In this document: positions 9,131-20,074 of the stretch, one piece after another
Layout of the letters: each line of letters begins with the position of its first letter
Position numbering within the stretch: position 1 is the first letter of the stretch
Source: Buttiauxella sp. A111
Lineage (GTDB): Bacteria; Pseudomonadota; Gammaproteobacteria; Enterobacterales; Enterobacteriaceae
Assembly: GCF_014189855.1 (NCBI RefSeq)
Contig: NZ_BJFN01000001.1
Span: forward strand, 1,178,001-1,242,000
Reading direction: 5' to 3'
DNA: 64,000 nt
Made by a program: the position numbers and the translations under genes
Notes under the pieces: generated by a model
Database searches by the model: none
Seen by the model: the letters and a program-made list of their open reading frames with translations, nothing else
Told to the model about the DNA's origin: nothing

Positions 9131-10546
9131 TTACTGTTGCGCTTCGCGCTGGGCAATAAATTCCAGCGCCTGGTTGATACGCGCAATAGAACGTTGTTTA
9201 CCAATCGCGTGAACCGTCACATCCAGACCAGGTGACTGCCCTGCCCCCGTTACCGCCACGCGCAATGGCATACCGACTTTTCCCATGCCCACTTCAAGTT
9301 CATCCGCTGTTGCCTGAATAGCGTTATGCACGTTTTCCGCAGTCCAGTCAGTTAACGCTGCCAGTTTGTCGCGTACGACTTCGAGTGGCTGACGTGCAAC
9401 CGGACGCAGATGTTTCTTCGCAGCATCAGCATCAAACTCGCTGAAATCTTCATAGAAGTAGCGGCACGTTTCCGCCATCTCTTTCAGCGTTTTGCAGCGA
9501 TCGCCAAGCAGTTTAACCAGTTCAGCCAGTTGCGGGCCATTACGGGTATCAATGTTTTGCTGCTCAATATGCCATTGCAGATGGGTCGCAACATATTCAG
9601 GAGCAAGATGATTAATGTAGTGGTGGTTCAGCCACTGCAATTTTTCGGTGTTAAATGCGCTGGCTGATTTGCTTACTGAATCTAACGTGAACAGTTTGAT
9701 CATCTCTTCACGAGTAAAGATCTCCTGGTCGCCATGTGACCAGCCCAGGCGCACCAGATAGTTCAGTAAGGCTTCTGGCAGATAACCATCATCACGATAT
9801 TGCATCACGCTGACTGCGCCGTGGCGTTTAGACAGTTTTTTACCGTCATCGCCATTAATCATAGAAACGTGTGCATAAACGGGAACCGGTGCATTCAACG
9901 CTTTCAGGATGTTTATCTGACGCGGCGTGTTGTTGATATGGTCTTCGCCACGAACGACATGCGTGATTTCCATATCCCAGTCATCGACAACGACACAGAA
10001 GTTATAGGTTGGAGAACCATCGGTACGGCGAATGATCAGATCGTCGAGTTCCTGGTTGCTAAATTCGATTGGCCCACGGATCTGGTCGTCGAAAATAACA
10101 GAACCTTCTTGTGGGTTGGCAAAACGCACAACACAAGGTTCATCTGCCGCGTGGTGTTCGTGGCCATGACGGCAGCGACCGTCATAGCGCGGCTTATCAC
10201 CGTTCGCCATTTGTTCTTCACGCAGTGCTTCAAGGCGTTCTTTAGAGCAGTAGCATTTATACGCGGTTCCCGCTTCCAGCATGTCATCGATAACCGCGTT
10301 GTAGCGATCAAAGCGTTTAGTCTGGTAGTACGGACCTTCGTCCCATTCAAGGCTCAACCAATTCATGCCATCCATAATGGCTTCGATAGCTTCTGGAGTT
10401 GAGCGCTCAAGGTCAGTGTCTTCTATACGCAGCACAAACTCGCCGCCGTGGTTACGAGCAAAGAGCCATGAGTAAAGAGCAGTACGAGCACCACCAACGT
10501 GCAAATAGCCAGTTGGGCTTGGCGCAAAGCGAGTTTTGATTTTCAT
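9131..10546 (-). CDS. gltX: glutamyl-tRNA synthetase
   Basis: At 471 residues it has the full E. coli length. It charges tRNA-Glu with glutamate using ATP in the cytoplasm. The class I signature appears as [11 protein letters not shown] at the N-terminus (the HIGH equivalent) and KLSKRHG (the KMSKS equivalent) near residue 237. The zinc knuckle [12 protein letters not shown] with a downstream CRHGH is present, as in the E. coli enzyme. The C-terminal anticodon-binding domain is complete. It is transcribed divergently from the valine tRNA operon. Confidence 0.98.
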   Translation of the reverse strand: MKIKTRFAPSPTGYLHVGGARTALYSWLFARNHGGEFVLRIEDTDLERSTPEAIEAIMDGMNWLSLEWDEGPYYQTKRFDRYNAVIDDMLEAGTAYKCYCSKERLEALREEQMANGDKPRYDGRCRHGHEHHAADEPCVVRFANPQEGSVIFDDQIRGPIEFSNQELDDLIIRRTDGSPTYNFCVVVDDWDMEITHVVRGEDHINNTPRQINILKALNAPVPVYAHVSMINGDDGKKLSKRHGAVSVMQYRDDGYLPEALLNYLVRLGWSHGDQEIFTREEMIKLFTLDSVSKSASAFNTEKLQWLNHHYINHLAPEYVATHLQWHIEQQNIDTRNGPQLAELVKLLGDRCKTLKEMAETCRYFYEDFSEFDADAAKKHLRPVARQPLEVVRDKLAALTDWTAENVHNAIQATADELEVGMGKVGMPLRVAVTGAGQSPGLDVTVHAIGKQRSIARINQALEFIAQREAQQ

Positions 10547-10761
10547 TGAACGGCCTTAATTACGCAAAAGTACCGGGAAACCGGCAAATGCCAGGGAATA
10601 AAGAGTGGGCAACATTCTACCACTGTGTGCTGATTCCTCAATGTCGATACCTTTAGTTGTCAGCAATCCACATATTCTGGTGACAAATCAATCACCAATG
10701 GATAATCCCTGATCGCATTGTTTATTTTTACGACGAACAAACAAAATCTTTAGAAAAGGCG

Positions 10762-10789
10762 TTGACTCATTTTCAACTCTCCCTATAAT
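10762..10789 (+). promoter_or_regulatory. promoter of the tRNA-Val/Lys operon
   Basis: TTGACT (10762-10767), 16-bp spacer and TATAAT (10784-10789), followed by GCGACTCC. The A/T-rich tract upstream (about 10710-10760) could be an UP element or Fis-binding region, as usual for tRNA operons. The rest of the interval to gltX (10547-10760) shows no gene. Confidence 0.85.
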
Positions 10790-10806
10790 GCGACTCCACA
10801 CAGCGG

Positions 10807-10882
10807 GGGTGATTAGCTCAGTTGGTAGAGCACCTCCTTTACACGGAGGGGGTCGGCGGTTCGAGCCCGTCATCACCCACCA
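10807..10882 (+). tRNA. tRNA-Val (anticodon TAC), copy 1
   Basis: A 76-nt cloverleaf from GGGTGATTAGCTCAG to ACCA, with anticodon TAC in the loop CTTTACAC. First of three identical valine tRNAs, matching the valU-valX-valY array of E. coli. Confidence 0.97.
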
Positions 10883-10925
10883 TTCATTAGTGAGTGATAC
10901 CGCAGTGTAGTAAGAGATAAGATTT

Positions 10926-11001
10926 GGGTGATTAGCTCAGTTGGTAGAGCACCTCCTTTACACGGAGGGGGTCGGCGGTTCGAGCCCGTCATCACCCACC
11001 A
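10926..11001 (+). tRNA. tRNA-Val (anticodon TAC), copy 2
   Basis: Identical in all 76 positions to copy 1, separated by a 43-bp spacer. CCA is encoded. Confidence 0.97.
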
Positions 11002-11034
11002 TTATCTACTCTTGCAATAGCAGTACCGAAGTTT

Positions 11035-11110
11035 GGGTGATTAGCTCAGTTGGTAGAGCACCTCCTTTACACGGAGGGGGTCGGCGGTTCGAGCCCGTCA
11101 TCACCCACCA
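11035..11110 (+). tRNA. tRNA-Val (anticodon TAC), copy 3
   Basis: Identical to the two preceding copies, with a 33-bp spacer upstream. Only 3 bp separate its CCA from the start of tRNA-Lys, so processing of both ends must share that short linker. Confidence 0.97.
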
Positions 11111-11113
11111 TTC

Positions 11114-11189
11114 GGGTCGTTAGCTCAGTTGGTAGAGCAGTTGACTTTTAATCAATTGGTCGCAGGTTCGAATCCTGCACGACCCACCA
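11114..11189 (+). tRNA. tRNA-Lys (anticodon TTT)
   Basis: A 76-nt cloverleaf beginning GGGTCGTTAGCTCAG with anticodon TTT in the loop ACTTTTAA and encoded CCA. Last gene of the operon, in the place of lysV of E. coli. Its 3' end is repeated about 165 bp downstream (see the repeat entry). Confidence 0.97.
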
Positions 11190-11388
11190 ATGTAGAAAGG
11201 CGCCCTAAAGGCGCCTTTTTGCTATGCGCGATTCGGGCGGGATTTGAACCTGCTGCAGGTTCGAGTTAAGCGCAGCGAAACAGCGTTGCCGCTTGCGGCG
11301 GCGACCCGAAGGGCGAGTCTCAGAATGAGACGAGTCATCCTGCACGACCCACCAATGTAAAAAGGTGCCTTTTGCTATGCGCGATTTC
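11172..11388 (+). repeat. duplicated tRNA-Lys 3' end with a 72-bp insert in its T-loop
   Basis: A 23-bp segment of the tRNA-Lys 3' end plus trailer (11172-11194) is repeated exactly at 11337-11359. The similarity continues through a shortened terminator into GCTATGCGCGATT (11221-11233 and 11374-11386). In the second copy the 5' half of the T-arm, GCAGGTTCGA (11255-11264), precedes the repeat, but 72 bp are inserted at 11265-11336 between it and ATCCTGCACGACCCACCA. The insert can fold into several short hairpins, including CCCGAAGGG and GTCTCAGAATGAGAC. No full cloverleaf exists, so it is not a functional tRNA. Confidence 0.8.
11196..11221 (+). terminator. terminator of the tRNA-Val/Lys operon
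   Basis: AAGGCGCC-CTAAA-GGCGCCTT followed by TTT, immediately after the tRNA-Lys gene. Confidence 0.88.
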
Positions 11389-11427
11389 TCAATACCTCCG
11401 GAAACGGCAGGTTGCCTGCTTTAACCC

Positions 11428-11455
11428 TCAAGATTTATCTCTGTCAGGCCGATAT
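11428..11455 (+). promoter_or_regulatory. sigma-28 (FliA)-type promoter of flxA
   Basis: TCAAGATT (11428-11435), 12 bp, then GCCGATAT (11448-11455). This matches the flagellar pattern TAAAGTTT-N11-GCCGATAA, with seven of eight bases in the -10 element and a one-base longer spacer. The predicted start is about 20-25 bp before the flxA ATG, with a short leader. E. coli flxA is known to be FliA-dependent. Confidence 0.7.
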
Positions 11456-11485
11456 CTGTATCAGGCATTCTTACAAGGTTTCAAC

Positions 11486-11830
11486 ATGAGCAGCACAATT
11501 ACTACCTCAACCCCCTCTCTGCAGACCAGTACAGCGTCATCAGCAAGCCCAGCGGGCAATGATCTGGCTTCGCAAATTACTCGCATCACGCAGCAGATCA
11601 TCAAACTCACGCAACAAGCTAAAGAGATTGCTGACGGCAGCGGTACCGCCGAAGAAAAGCAAAAGCAGCAAGAGTTAATTCAGTCGCAAATTAATATGCT
11701 GCAGGCACAACTAGCACAGTTGCAACAACAGCAAGCGGAACAAGCCCAGCAAAAACAGGAGCAGTCGCAATCGAGAGTGGAAGGTGTGAATAAACCGTCA
11801 GAATCCAACCAGATTGATATCTACATCTGA
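11486..11830 (+). CDS. flxA: FlxA-like coiled-coil protein
   Basis: A 114-residue protein with a Ser/Thr-rich start, then Ile/Leu-spaced helices ([20 protein letters not shown]) and a long Gln-rich stretch predicted to be coiled coil. It ends with the family's conserved DIYI terminus, close to the E. coli FlxA ending DHIDTYI. The ATG at 11486 is chosen because AAGG lies upstream and the sigma-28 promoter falls just before it. Its function is unknown, but the promoter places it in the late flagellar regulon. In E. coli K-12 flxA lies in the Qin prophage. Here it sits beside a tRNA cluster with no phage genes. The 3' end overlaps the convergent yfeR stop by 10 bp. Confidence 0.8.
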   Translation: MSSTITTSTPSLQTSTASSASPAGNDLASQITRITQQIIKLTQQAKEIADGSGTAEEKQKQQELIQSQINMLQAQLAQLQQQQAEQAQQKQEQSQSRVEGVNKPSESNQIDIYI

Positions 11831-12756
11831 TCATGATTAAAAAGTGGGTCGCCCAGGCGAGCAGCAGTTAACTGCTGCGCCTGTTGGCCTACAACCTGCC
11901 AGATAGCCTCTGCCGCACGTGAAAGCGAACGATTCTTGCGGCGCACCAACATTAATTGTCGATCCACGACGGGGACAAGTGGCCGGACAACAAGCGGGCG
12001 ACCCTGAGGCAATGGCAATGCTAGCGCGGGGAGAACGCTAATACCGATTCCCGCTTCAACCATCGGAAAAAGCGTGGCTGGGTGGCCAATCTGCTGCACG
12101 ATATTTGCCTCAATCCCCTGACGCATTAGCGCACCATCAATCAATGGGCGGCTTCCTGATGCATAATCCTGTAACACCAAATTTGCCCCCTGCAATGCTT
12201 GCCAGGAAACCTGCGCCTGAGTCGCAAAGGGATGGTCATTACGGCAAAGCAATAAAAAAGGCTCCGACAGCACCGCTTCGCAATCCAAATCACTTGCCTG
12301 AATGGGGTCAATAACCATGCCAAAATCGACCTCGCCCTGGCGGATACTTTGCAACACCCACTGTTGAGGACGGTCATGAAGAACAAAACGGATAGCGGGA
12401 TATTCCAGTGCTGCGGCCGCGATAGATTGCGGCATTAAATGAGCGGAAATAGTCTGGCTTGCAGCAACACGCACCGTACCGCTTAGCTGATGACCGACAC
12501 TGCGTGTATCCAACAATGTACTGGTCAGTTCTTCAAGCAACCGTTCTAGCCGCGCCGCCAGTTGCTGGCCCGCTTCCGTCAGCACAACTTCACGCGTGGT
12601 GCGATCCAACAGTTTTACGCCGATTTCACTTTCCAGCTCTTTCACGCTGTGGCTGACTGCTGATTGGCTGAGACCAATTTGCTCCCCTGCCCGGCTAAAA
12701 CTTCCGGCATGAGCCACAGCGACAAACACCTTTAACTGACGCAGAGAATAATTCAT
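11821..12756 (-). CDS. yfeR: LysR-type regulator YfeR
   Basis: A 311-residue regulator with an N-terminal winged helix (residues 1-60; [20 protein letters not shown] is the recognition helix region) and a substrate-binding domain over about 90-290. It matches YfeR of E. coli throughout. It is divergent from yfeH, the usual layout for a LysR protein controlling its neighbour. The 84-90 bp between them would hold the operator. YfeR has been linked to osmotic response in Salmonella; the effector is unknown. Confidence 0.92.
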   Translation of the reverse strand: MNYSLRQLKVFVAVAHAGSFSRAGEQIGLSQSAVSHSVKELESEIGVKLLDRTTREVVLTEAGQQLAARLERLLEELTSTLLDTRSVGHQLSGTVRVAASQTISAHLMPQSIAAAALEYPAIRFVLHDRPQQWVLQSIRQGEVDFGMVIDPIQASDLDCEAVLSEPFLLLCRNDHPFATQAQVSWQALQGANLVLQDYASGSRPLIDGALMRQGIEANIVQQIGHPATLFPMVEAGIGISVLPALALPLPQGRPLVVRPLVPVVDRQLMLVRRKNRSLSRAAEAIWQVVGQQAQQLTAARLGDPLFNHDQM

Positions 12757-12846
12757 CTATTTAATTCATCAATTCATTCAATAAATCAATTTTATTTCTA
12801 AAACCAATAAAAGCACAATAGCCCCTCAACAGCTTGAGGAATGAAA

Positions 12847-13839
12847 ATGAAAATCTTTCGCGTGCTCGACCCTTTCACGCTGACGCTAATTTTTACCGTA
12901 TTGTTGGCGTCTTTCTTTCCCGCTCAGGGCAGTTTTGTTGGCTTCTTTGAAGGACTCACAACGGCAGCGATTGCACTGCTCTTCTTTATGCATGGCGCCA
13001 AGCTTTCCCGTGAAGCGATCATTGCTGGTAGCAGCCACTGGCGGCTGCACTTATGGGTAATGTGCAGCACCTTTGTTCTCTTCCCTGTATTGGGTGTTTT
13101 ATTTGCCTGGTGGGCACCGATCAATGTCAGCCCTGAAATTTACACCGGCTTTTTGTACCTTTGCATCCTGCCTGCCACCGTGCAATCAGCCATTGCATTC
13201 ACCTCTCTTGCCGGTGGAAATGTCGCCGCCGCCGTGTGCGCAGCATCTGCTTCAAGCCTGCTCGGTATTTTCCTCTCGCCACTGCTAGTTGGCATGGTGA
13301 TGCATGTCCATGGTGCAAGCGGAAGCCTACAGCAAGTCGGCAGCATCATGTTGCAGCTACTGGTCCCATTTGTTGCCGGGCATCTTTCTCGCCCATGGAT
13401 TGGCGAGTGGGTTGCACGCCATAAAAAATGGATTGGTAAAACAGACCAGACGTCAATTCTATTGGTCATCTACACGGCGTTTAGCGAGGCGGTCAGACAT
13501 GGGATTTGGCACAAAGTCGGTTTAGGTTCACTGCTGTTTATCGTGGTGGTCAGTCTTGTCATGCTGGTGATCATCATTAGCATCAATATGTTCGTCGCCA
13601 GACGCCTGGGCTTTAGTAAAGCGGATGAAATTACTATCGTGTTCTGCGGTTCGAAAAAGAGCCTGGCGAACGGTATTCCGATGGCGAACATTCTGTTCCC
13701 TGTGGCTACCGTGGGGATGATGGTGCTACCACTGATGATCTTCCATCAGTTACAGTTGATGATTTGCGCAGTGCTCGCTCGTCGTTATCAGCAAGAAACA
13801 AAAGTGGCAGCCAAAGCTGCCACTGAAAATACACAATAA
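12847..13839 (+). CDS. yfeH: BASS-family transporter YfeH
   Basis: A 330-residue membrane protein with about nine to ten hydrophobic segments, of the bile acid:sodium symporter-like SBF_like group. Landmarks include FMHGAKLSREA (about 47-57), LPATVQSAIAFTSLAGGN and CGSKKSLANGIPMA, matching E. coli YfeH. The in-frame ATG at 12841 touches the GAGGA ribosome site, so 12847, seven bases later, is the better start and matches MKLFRILDPF of E. coli. The substrate is not established. Probably controlled by divergent yfeR. Confidence 0.9.
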   Translation: MKIFRVLDPFTLTLIFTVLLASFFPAQGSFVGFFEGLTTAAIALLFFMHGAKLSREAIIAGSSHWRLHLWVMCSTFVLFPVLGVLFAWWAPINVSPEIYTGFLYLCILPATVQSAIAFTSLAGGNVAAAVCAASASSLLGIFLSPLLVGMVMHVHGASGSLQQVGSIMLQLLVPFVAGHLSRPWIGEWVARHKKWIGKTDQTSILLVIYTAFSEAVRHGIWHKVGLGSLLFIVVVSLVMLVIIISINMFVARRLGFSKADEITIVFCGSKKSLANGIPMANILFPVATVGMMVLPLMIFHQLQLMICAVLARRYQQETKVAAKAATENTQ

Positions 13840-13841
13840 AA

Positions 13842-13968
<127 letters not shown>

Positions 13969-14184
13969 TTAATGCCGCTTGAGGGGCTTCACCAGCCCCT
14001 CCAGTCCTTCTGTTTTAATCAGCAATGTAAGCCTCATCAACTCACCCAGATGGCCCTGTGGAAACTCATCTTTGCGAGCAAACCACAGCAGATACTCTTC
14101 CGGCACATCGATCAGCACGCGGCCTTTGTACTTGCCGAATGGCATTACGGTATTGGCTATCTCAATAAGCTGTTCTTTATCCAT
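13969..14184 (-). CDS. ypeB: YpeB, DUF3820 protein
   Basis: A 71-residue cytoplasmic protein with the DUF3820 signature MPFGKYKGRVLIDVPEEYL followed by WFARKDEFP. It matches E. coli YpeB. The ATG at 14184 starts one base after the ligA TGA; a GTG at 14193 would overlap ligA but adds only three residues. It is the distal gene of zipA-ligA-ypeB. The function is unknown, though the fold has been compared with small nuclease-associated domains. Confidence 0.9.
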   Translation of the reverse strand: MDKEQLIEIANTVMPFGKYKGRVLIDVPEEYLLWFARKDEFPQGHLGELMRLTLLIKTEGLEGLVKPLKRH

Positions 14185-14185
14185 C

Positions 14186-16213
<2,028 letters not shown>

Positions 16214-16220
16214 TCAATAT

Positions 16221-16246
16221 AAAAAACCCCCGACATGCGGGGGTTT
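16221..16246 (-). terminator. terminator between zipA and ligA
   Basis: On the minus strand AACCCCCGC-ATG-TCGGGGGTT followed by TTTTATAT. It lies downstream of zipA and immediately upstream of ligA, so it probably reduces read-through rather than isolating ligA fully. Confidence 0.8.
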
Positions 16247-16271
16247 AGGGGAAACATGTTCAGGATGGATA

Positions 16272-17261
16272 TCAAGCGTTGGCGTTTGCTTCTACCACTT
16301 CGCGGATGCGGTCCTGATATTCACGCATTTTCTGCGGCGTCATCATGCGGCGCTGGTCGTCCAGCACAACGCCTCCAACTTCATCAGCAATATGCTGAGC
16401 AGACTGTAGCATCAGCTTAAAGTTCTGCGCTGGGTCGCCATAAGATGGCACCTGCATGAAGATTGTCACGCCAGGCGTGGCAAAATTAGTCATGCTTTCA
16501 GGGTCAAACGAACCGGGTTTAACCATATTAGCGAGGCTAAACAGAACCGGGCCGCTACCATCAGGACTGAGGTGGCGGTGGAAAATGTTCATTTCGCCAA
16601 AGATAAAGCCAGCTTGCTGAATGCTGTTTAACAGCACATCACCGTTGATCATACTGCCAGCATGTGCCGAGACATTAAGCACAATCACCGTTTCTTTACG
16701 ACGCGCCGCTGGTTCTGCTACCGGAGCCGGCTGAGCATCAGGCGCACGTTCTACATGCTGAGCAGGTTGAGCTGTCGGCTGTTGAATCGACTCTTGCGGT
16801 GCCACTGGCTGCGCAACAGGTTCTTGAACAACCGGTTGATGAACCACTGGCTGCACAGGCTGTTGAGGTGCTGGCTGGTGATATGTCGGCGCAACTGGCG
16901 TTTCCTGACGCGGCACGACCGGTTCAGGTTGACGCTGACGTGGCTCGGCAGAAGCATAAGGTGGCTCGTATTGATGTTGAGGCGCTTGCGGCTGACGAGG
17001 CATTTCTGGCTCGCGAGTCACTGTTTCCTGCGCAGGGGTCACCCGACGCACACGCACCTCACCAACTCCATCATCTTGTTCATCGTCAGCCTCGTCGTCA
17101 TCCGACTCGTATTCGTCACGCTTAGACTTCATGCGTTTCAGTGGACGATCACGAAAAATGGATGAACGCTCCTTACGACTCGTCCACAGACCGTGAACCA
17201 GTAAGGCTATTATGGCGATCGCGCCAACAATGATTAATATCAGACGCAAATCCTGCATCAT
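16272..17261 (-). CDS. zipA: cell division protein ZipA
   Basis: A 329-residue protein anchored by one N-terminal membrane helix (about 6-27, [20 protein letters not shown]). It has a charged stretch, a Pro/Gln-rich flexible linker (about 90-185) and a C-terminal FtsZ-binding domain (about 190-329) with [12 protein letters not shown] and [15 protein letters not shown]. It tethers FtsZ to the inner membrane at the septum. The start is set at MMQDLRL as in E. coli; an in-frame upstream start at 17300 would place 13 residues before the membrane helix. Confidence 0.96.
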   Translation of the reverse strand: MMQDLRLILIIVGAIAIIALLVHGLWTSRKERSSIFRDRPLKRMKSKRDEYESDDDEADDEQDDGVGEVRVRRVTPAQETVTREPEMPRQPQAPQHQYEPPYASAEPRQRQPEPVVPRQETPVAPTYHQPAPQQPVQPVVHQPVVQEPVAQPVAPQESIQQPTAQPAQHVERAPDAQPAPVAEPAARRKETVIVLNVSAHAGSMINGDVLLNSIQQAGFIFGEMNIFHRHLSPDGSGPVLFSLANMVKPGSFDPESMTNFATPGVTIFMQVPSYGDPAQNFKLMLQSAQHIADEVGGVVLDDQRRMMTPQKMREYQDRIREVVEANANA

Positions 17262-17492
17262 TATATTCTCTGTTGTTCTAACACCTTGCCACCGCGGCAA
17301 ACATTTACTTACTAAGAGTATTTGCCCATCTGCTCAAGTGCAAGTCCGCACACGGTTTTCTCAGCATAAAGATGGACTGAAATCGACTTTTTGCTGTTTT
17401 TTCGACCATTTCCTAATAAGTTTTTCTCCTGGCAGTCAGTTATGATGGTTGTACATGTTAAAGCAAAGCCCAAAAAGGAGTTCGTTTAGATT

Positions 17493-18254
17493 ATGGTTTC
17501 AGCATCAGGAGCCAAGCCACGCAGTGGCGTTTATTATTTTTCGCAGGGCTGGAAGCTGGTCCGTGAGCCAGGAATCAAACGTTTCGTGCTCATGCCACTG
17601 CTGGTCAATATTATTTTAATGGGTGGCGCATTCTGGTGGCTGTTTACCCGTCTGGATGTTTGGGTGCCCACCCTGCTGTCCTACGTGCCAGACTGGTTGC
17701 AGTGGTTAAGCTATTTAATCTGGCCGCTGGCGGTGATCTCTATTTTGTTGGTGTTTGGCTATTTATTTTCGACCATTGCCAACTGGATTGCAGCCCCATT
17801 TAATGGATTGCTGGCAGAACAGCTTGAAGCACGTCTGACTGGGGCGACGCCTCCTGATACCGGCATGTTAGGCATAATGAAGGATGTTCCGCGCATCATG
17901 AAACGCGAATGGCAAAAACTATCATGGTATTTGCCACGCGCGCTGGTGCTACTGGTGCTCTATTTCATTCCGGGCATCGGCCAAACGGTTGCACCCGTTT
18001 TATGGTTCTTATTTAGCGCCTGGATGCTGGCTATACAGTATTGCGACTATCCCTTTGATAACCATAAAGTCCCATTCAAAGATATGCGTATTTCGTTGCG
18101 CGAGAAGAAAGTCATTAACATGCAGTTTGGTTCCCTGGTCAGTCTGTTTACCCTGATCCCCTTCCTGAATCTGGTCATTATGCCGGTTGCCGTTTGTGGT
18201 GCGACCGCGATGTGGGTGGATTGCTACCGCCCAAAACACGCCATGTGGAAATAG
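17493..18254 (+). CDS. cysZ: sulfate permease CysZ
   Basis: A 253-residue inner-membrane protein matching E. coli CysZ over its whole length, with four main hydrophobic segments and two membrane-buried half-helices around [18 protein letters not shown] and [17 protein letters not shown]. It imports sulfate or sulfite for cysteine synthesis. AAAAGGAG lies 12 bp upstream of the ATG. It sits before cysK, 152 bp apart, with a hairpin between them, and diverges from zipA. A TATGAT hexamer at 17441-17446 is the likely -10 in the 230-bp shared upstream region. Confidence 0.96.
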   Translation: MVSASGAKPRSGVYYFSQGWKLVREPGIKRFVLMPLLVNIILMGGAFWWLFTRLDVWVPTLLSYVPDWLQWLSYLIWPLAVISILLVFGYLFSTIANWIAAPFNGLLAEQLEARLTGATPPDTGMLGIMKDVPRIMKREWQKLSWYLPRALVLLVLYFIPGIGQTVAPVLWFLFSAWMLAIQYCDYPFDNHKVPFKDMRISLREKKVINMQFGSLVSLFTLIPFLNLVIMPVAVCGATAMWVDCYRPKHAMWK

Positions 18255-18259
18255 ACCAC

Positions 18260-18283
18260 AGGAGCGGCTTATGCCGCTCCTTA
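18260..18283 (+). terminator. hairpin after cysZ
   Basis: AGGAGCGGC-TTAT-GCCGCTCCT followed by TATTCCTT. The stem is strong but the T-run is weak. It separates cysZ from the cysK promoter region. Confidence 0.65.
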
Positions 18284-18405
18284 TTCCTTACTGCTCCTGC
18301 TTATTTCCCTTCTACATATAGATATGCGATTTCTTTACTTCCGCATAACTTCTAAGCAGGTATGCTGAAGAGGTTTCCCAAATTTCATACAGTTAAGGAC
18401 GGGCT

Positions 18406-19377
18406 ATGAGCAAGATCTATGAAGACAACTCTCTGACAATCGGTCATACGCCGTTGGTTCGTCTGAACCGCATCGGTAATGGACGCATCCTGGCGAAGGT
18501 AGAGTCCCGCAACCCGAGCTTTAGCGTCAAATGCCGTATCGGAGCCAATATGATTTGGGATGCCGAGAAACGCGGTGTGCTCAAGCCGGGTGTTGAGCTA
18601 GTTGAACCAACCAGCGGTAATACCGGTATCGCACTGGCTTATGTTGCCGCAGCGCGTGGCTACAAACTGACGCTGACCATGCCTGAAACCATGAGTATCG
18701 AACGCCGTAAACTCCTGAAAGCACTGGGTGCTAACCTGGTGTTGACTGAAGGCGCGAAAGGCATGAAAGGTGCGATTCAGAAAGCTGAAGAAATCGTTGC
18801 CAGCAACCCAGAAAAATTCCTTCTGTTACAGCAGTTCAGTAACCCAGCAAACCCAGAAATTCACGAAAAAACCACAGGCCCAGAGATCTGGGAAGATACC
18901 GACGGAGAAGTGGACGTATTCATTGCTGGTGTTGGCACAGGCGGTACGCTGACCGGTGTAAGCCGTTATATCAAAAATACTAAAGGCAAAACCGATCTTA
19001 TCAGCGTCGCGGTGGAACCAACCGATTCTCCAGTTATTGCCCAGGCGATTGCAGGCGAAGAACTCAAACCAGGGCCGCACAAAATTCAGGGCATCGGCGC
19101 AGGTTTCATTCCTGGCAACCTCGATTTAAAACTGATCGACAGGGTTATCGCTATCACTAACGAGGAAGCTATCTCTACTGCACGTCGTCTGATGGAAGAA
19201 GAAGGCATTCTTGCGGGAATTTCATCCGGTGCTGCGGTGGCTGCTGCGTTAAAACTTCAGGAAGATGAAGCATTTACCAATAAAAATATTGTGGTTATAC
19301 TGCCATCTTCCGGTGAGCGTTACCTGAGTACAGCGCTCTTTGCCGATCTTTTCACTGAAAAAGAACTGCAACAGTGA
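18406..19377 (+). CDS. cysK: cysteine synthase A (O-acetylserine sulfhydrylase)
   Basis: A 323-residue PLP enzyme making cysteine from O-acetylserine and sulfide. The cofactor lysine is Lys42 in [11 protein letters not shown]. The substrate loop [11 protein letters not shown] (about 68-78) and the phosphate loop [10 protein letters not shown] (about 176-185) are intact. The length equals E. coli CysK. Its 150-bp upstream region would hold the CysB activation site; I see TATGCT (18361-18366) as a likely -10 but cannot place the CysB site with confidence. Confidence 0.98.
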   Translation: MSKIYEDNSLTIGHTPLVRLNRIGNGRILAKVESRNPSFSVKCRIGANMIWDAEKRGVLKPGVELVEPTSGNTGIALAYVAAARGYKLTLTMPETMSIERRKLLKALGANLVLTEGAKGMKGAIQKAEEIVASNPEKFLLLQQFSNPANPEIHEKTTGPEIWEDTDGEVDVFIAGVGTGGTLTGVSRYIKNTKGKTDLISVAVEPTDSPVIAQAIAGEELKPGPHKIQGIGAGFIPGNLDLKLIDRVIAITNEEAISTARRLMEEEGILAGISSGAAVAAALKLQEDEAFTNKNIVVILPSSGERYLSTALFADLFTEKELQQ

Positions 19378-19399
19378 TGCCAGGGTGGTAAATCTGTGT

Positions 19400-19428
19400 A
19401 AAAAAGCACCCAAATGGGTGCTTTTTTG
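19400..19428 (+). terminator. terminator of cysK
   Basis: AAAAGCACCC-AAAT-GGGTGCTTTTTT, a strong hairpin with a T-run just after the cysK stop. Confidence 0.92.
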
Positions 19429-19499
19429 TGGCATCCGTCAAACTTTTGGCTAACCTGGCATTGCGTCACTCAGCCAGGTCTGGTATCTATCCAGCAAAT

Positions 19500-19770
19500 T
19501 ATTTTGATGCGCGAAATTAATCGGAATGTGAGATACCTCTGCTGAATCGATTTATCGATTTGGTGCAAAATCAGATTTCACGGCATAATGGTTAATGACG
19601 AGCGAGCCGCGAAGCGCATGGCAGATGCCAAAGCACATTTCGTGGTTCCCGAAAGCATCTTGTGTCGCGTAGAGTTACTATTAACGCGCCGCTAACTATA
19701 CAGGCTAAAGTTTTGCCACCAGGCTAGACTTTAGTTCCACAACACTAAACCTATAAGTTGGGGAAATACA
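19500..19770 (+). promoter_or_regulatory. ptsH control region (P0 and P1 promoters, CRP-type sites)
   Basis: This 340-bp interval has no gene but closely follows the E. coli pts control region. TTTTGATGCGCGAAATTAAT at 19502-19521 is shared with E. coli. A P0-like promoter is TTGGTG (19560-19565), 18 bp, CATAAT (19584-19589). A CRP-like site TGTGA-GATACC-TCTGC (19527-19542) is centred about 61 bp before the predicted P0 start, a usual activating position. The ptsH-proximal part, from AACTATACAGGCTAAAG to the leader TAGTTCCACAACACTAAACC, keeps the P1 region. Regulation by CRP and Mlc is known in E. coli. Confidence 0.65.
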
Positions 19771-20028
19771 ATGTTCCAGCAAGAAGTTACCATCACCGCT
19801 CCAAACGGTCTGCATACCCGCCCTGCTGCTCAGTTTGTTAAAGAAGCTAAAGGCTTCACTTCTGAGATCACTGTGACCTCCAACGGCAAAAGCGCTAGCG
19901 CAAAAAGCCTGTTCAAACTGCAAACTCTGGGCCTGACTCAAGGTACCGTTGTGACCATCTCTGCTGAAGGCGAAGATGATCAAAAAGCAGTTGAGCATCT
20001 GGTAAAACTGATGGCTGAACTCGAATAA
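19771..20028 (+). CDS. ptsH: phosphocarrier protein HPr
   Basis: An 85-residue cytoplasmic PTS protein. The phosphorylation site is His15 in [11 protein letters not shown]. Ser46 in the [10 protein letters not shown] region is at the position used for regulatory phosphorylation in Gram-positives. It accepts phosphate from enzyme I and passes it to sugar-specific IIA proteins including Crr downstream. First gene of ptsH-ptsI-crr, with 46 bp to ptsI. Confidence 0.99.
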   Translation: MFQQEVTITAPNGLHTRPAAQFVKEAKGFTSEITVTSNGKSASAKSLFKLQTLGLTQGTVVTISAEGEDDQKAVEHLVKLMAELE

Positions 20029-20074
20029 GTTCTCCGGGTTCTTGGTAAATATCAGTCACAAGTAAGGTAGGGTT

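Noticed and set aside
10688-11123. Open frames over the tRNA-Val genes on both strands
   Set aside because: They are read-through of the tRNA cloverleaves and repeat between copies only because the tRNAs are identical.
11172-11388. Functional prophage or integrative element in the tRNA-Lys duplication
   Set aside because: Only about 165 bp lie between the repeated ends and no integrase or other gene is present; at most a scar.
11372-11485. Longer flxA start at 11372
   Set aside because: The first 38 residues have no FlxA similarity and the region contains the sigma-28-type promoter.
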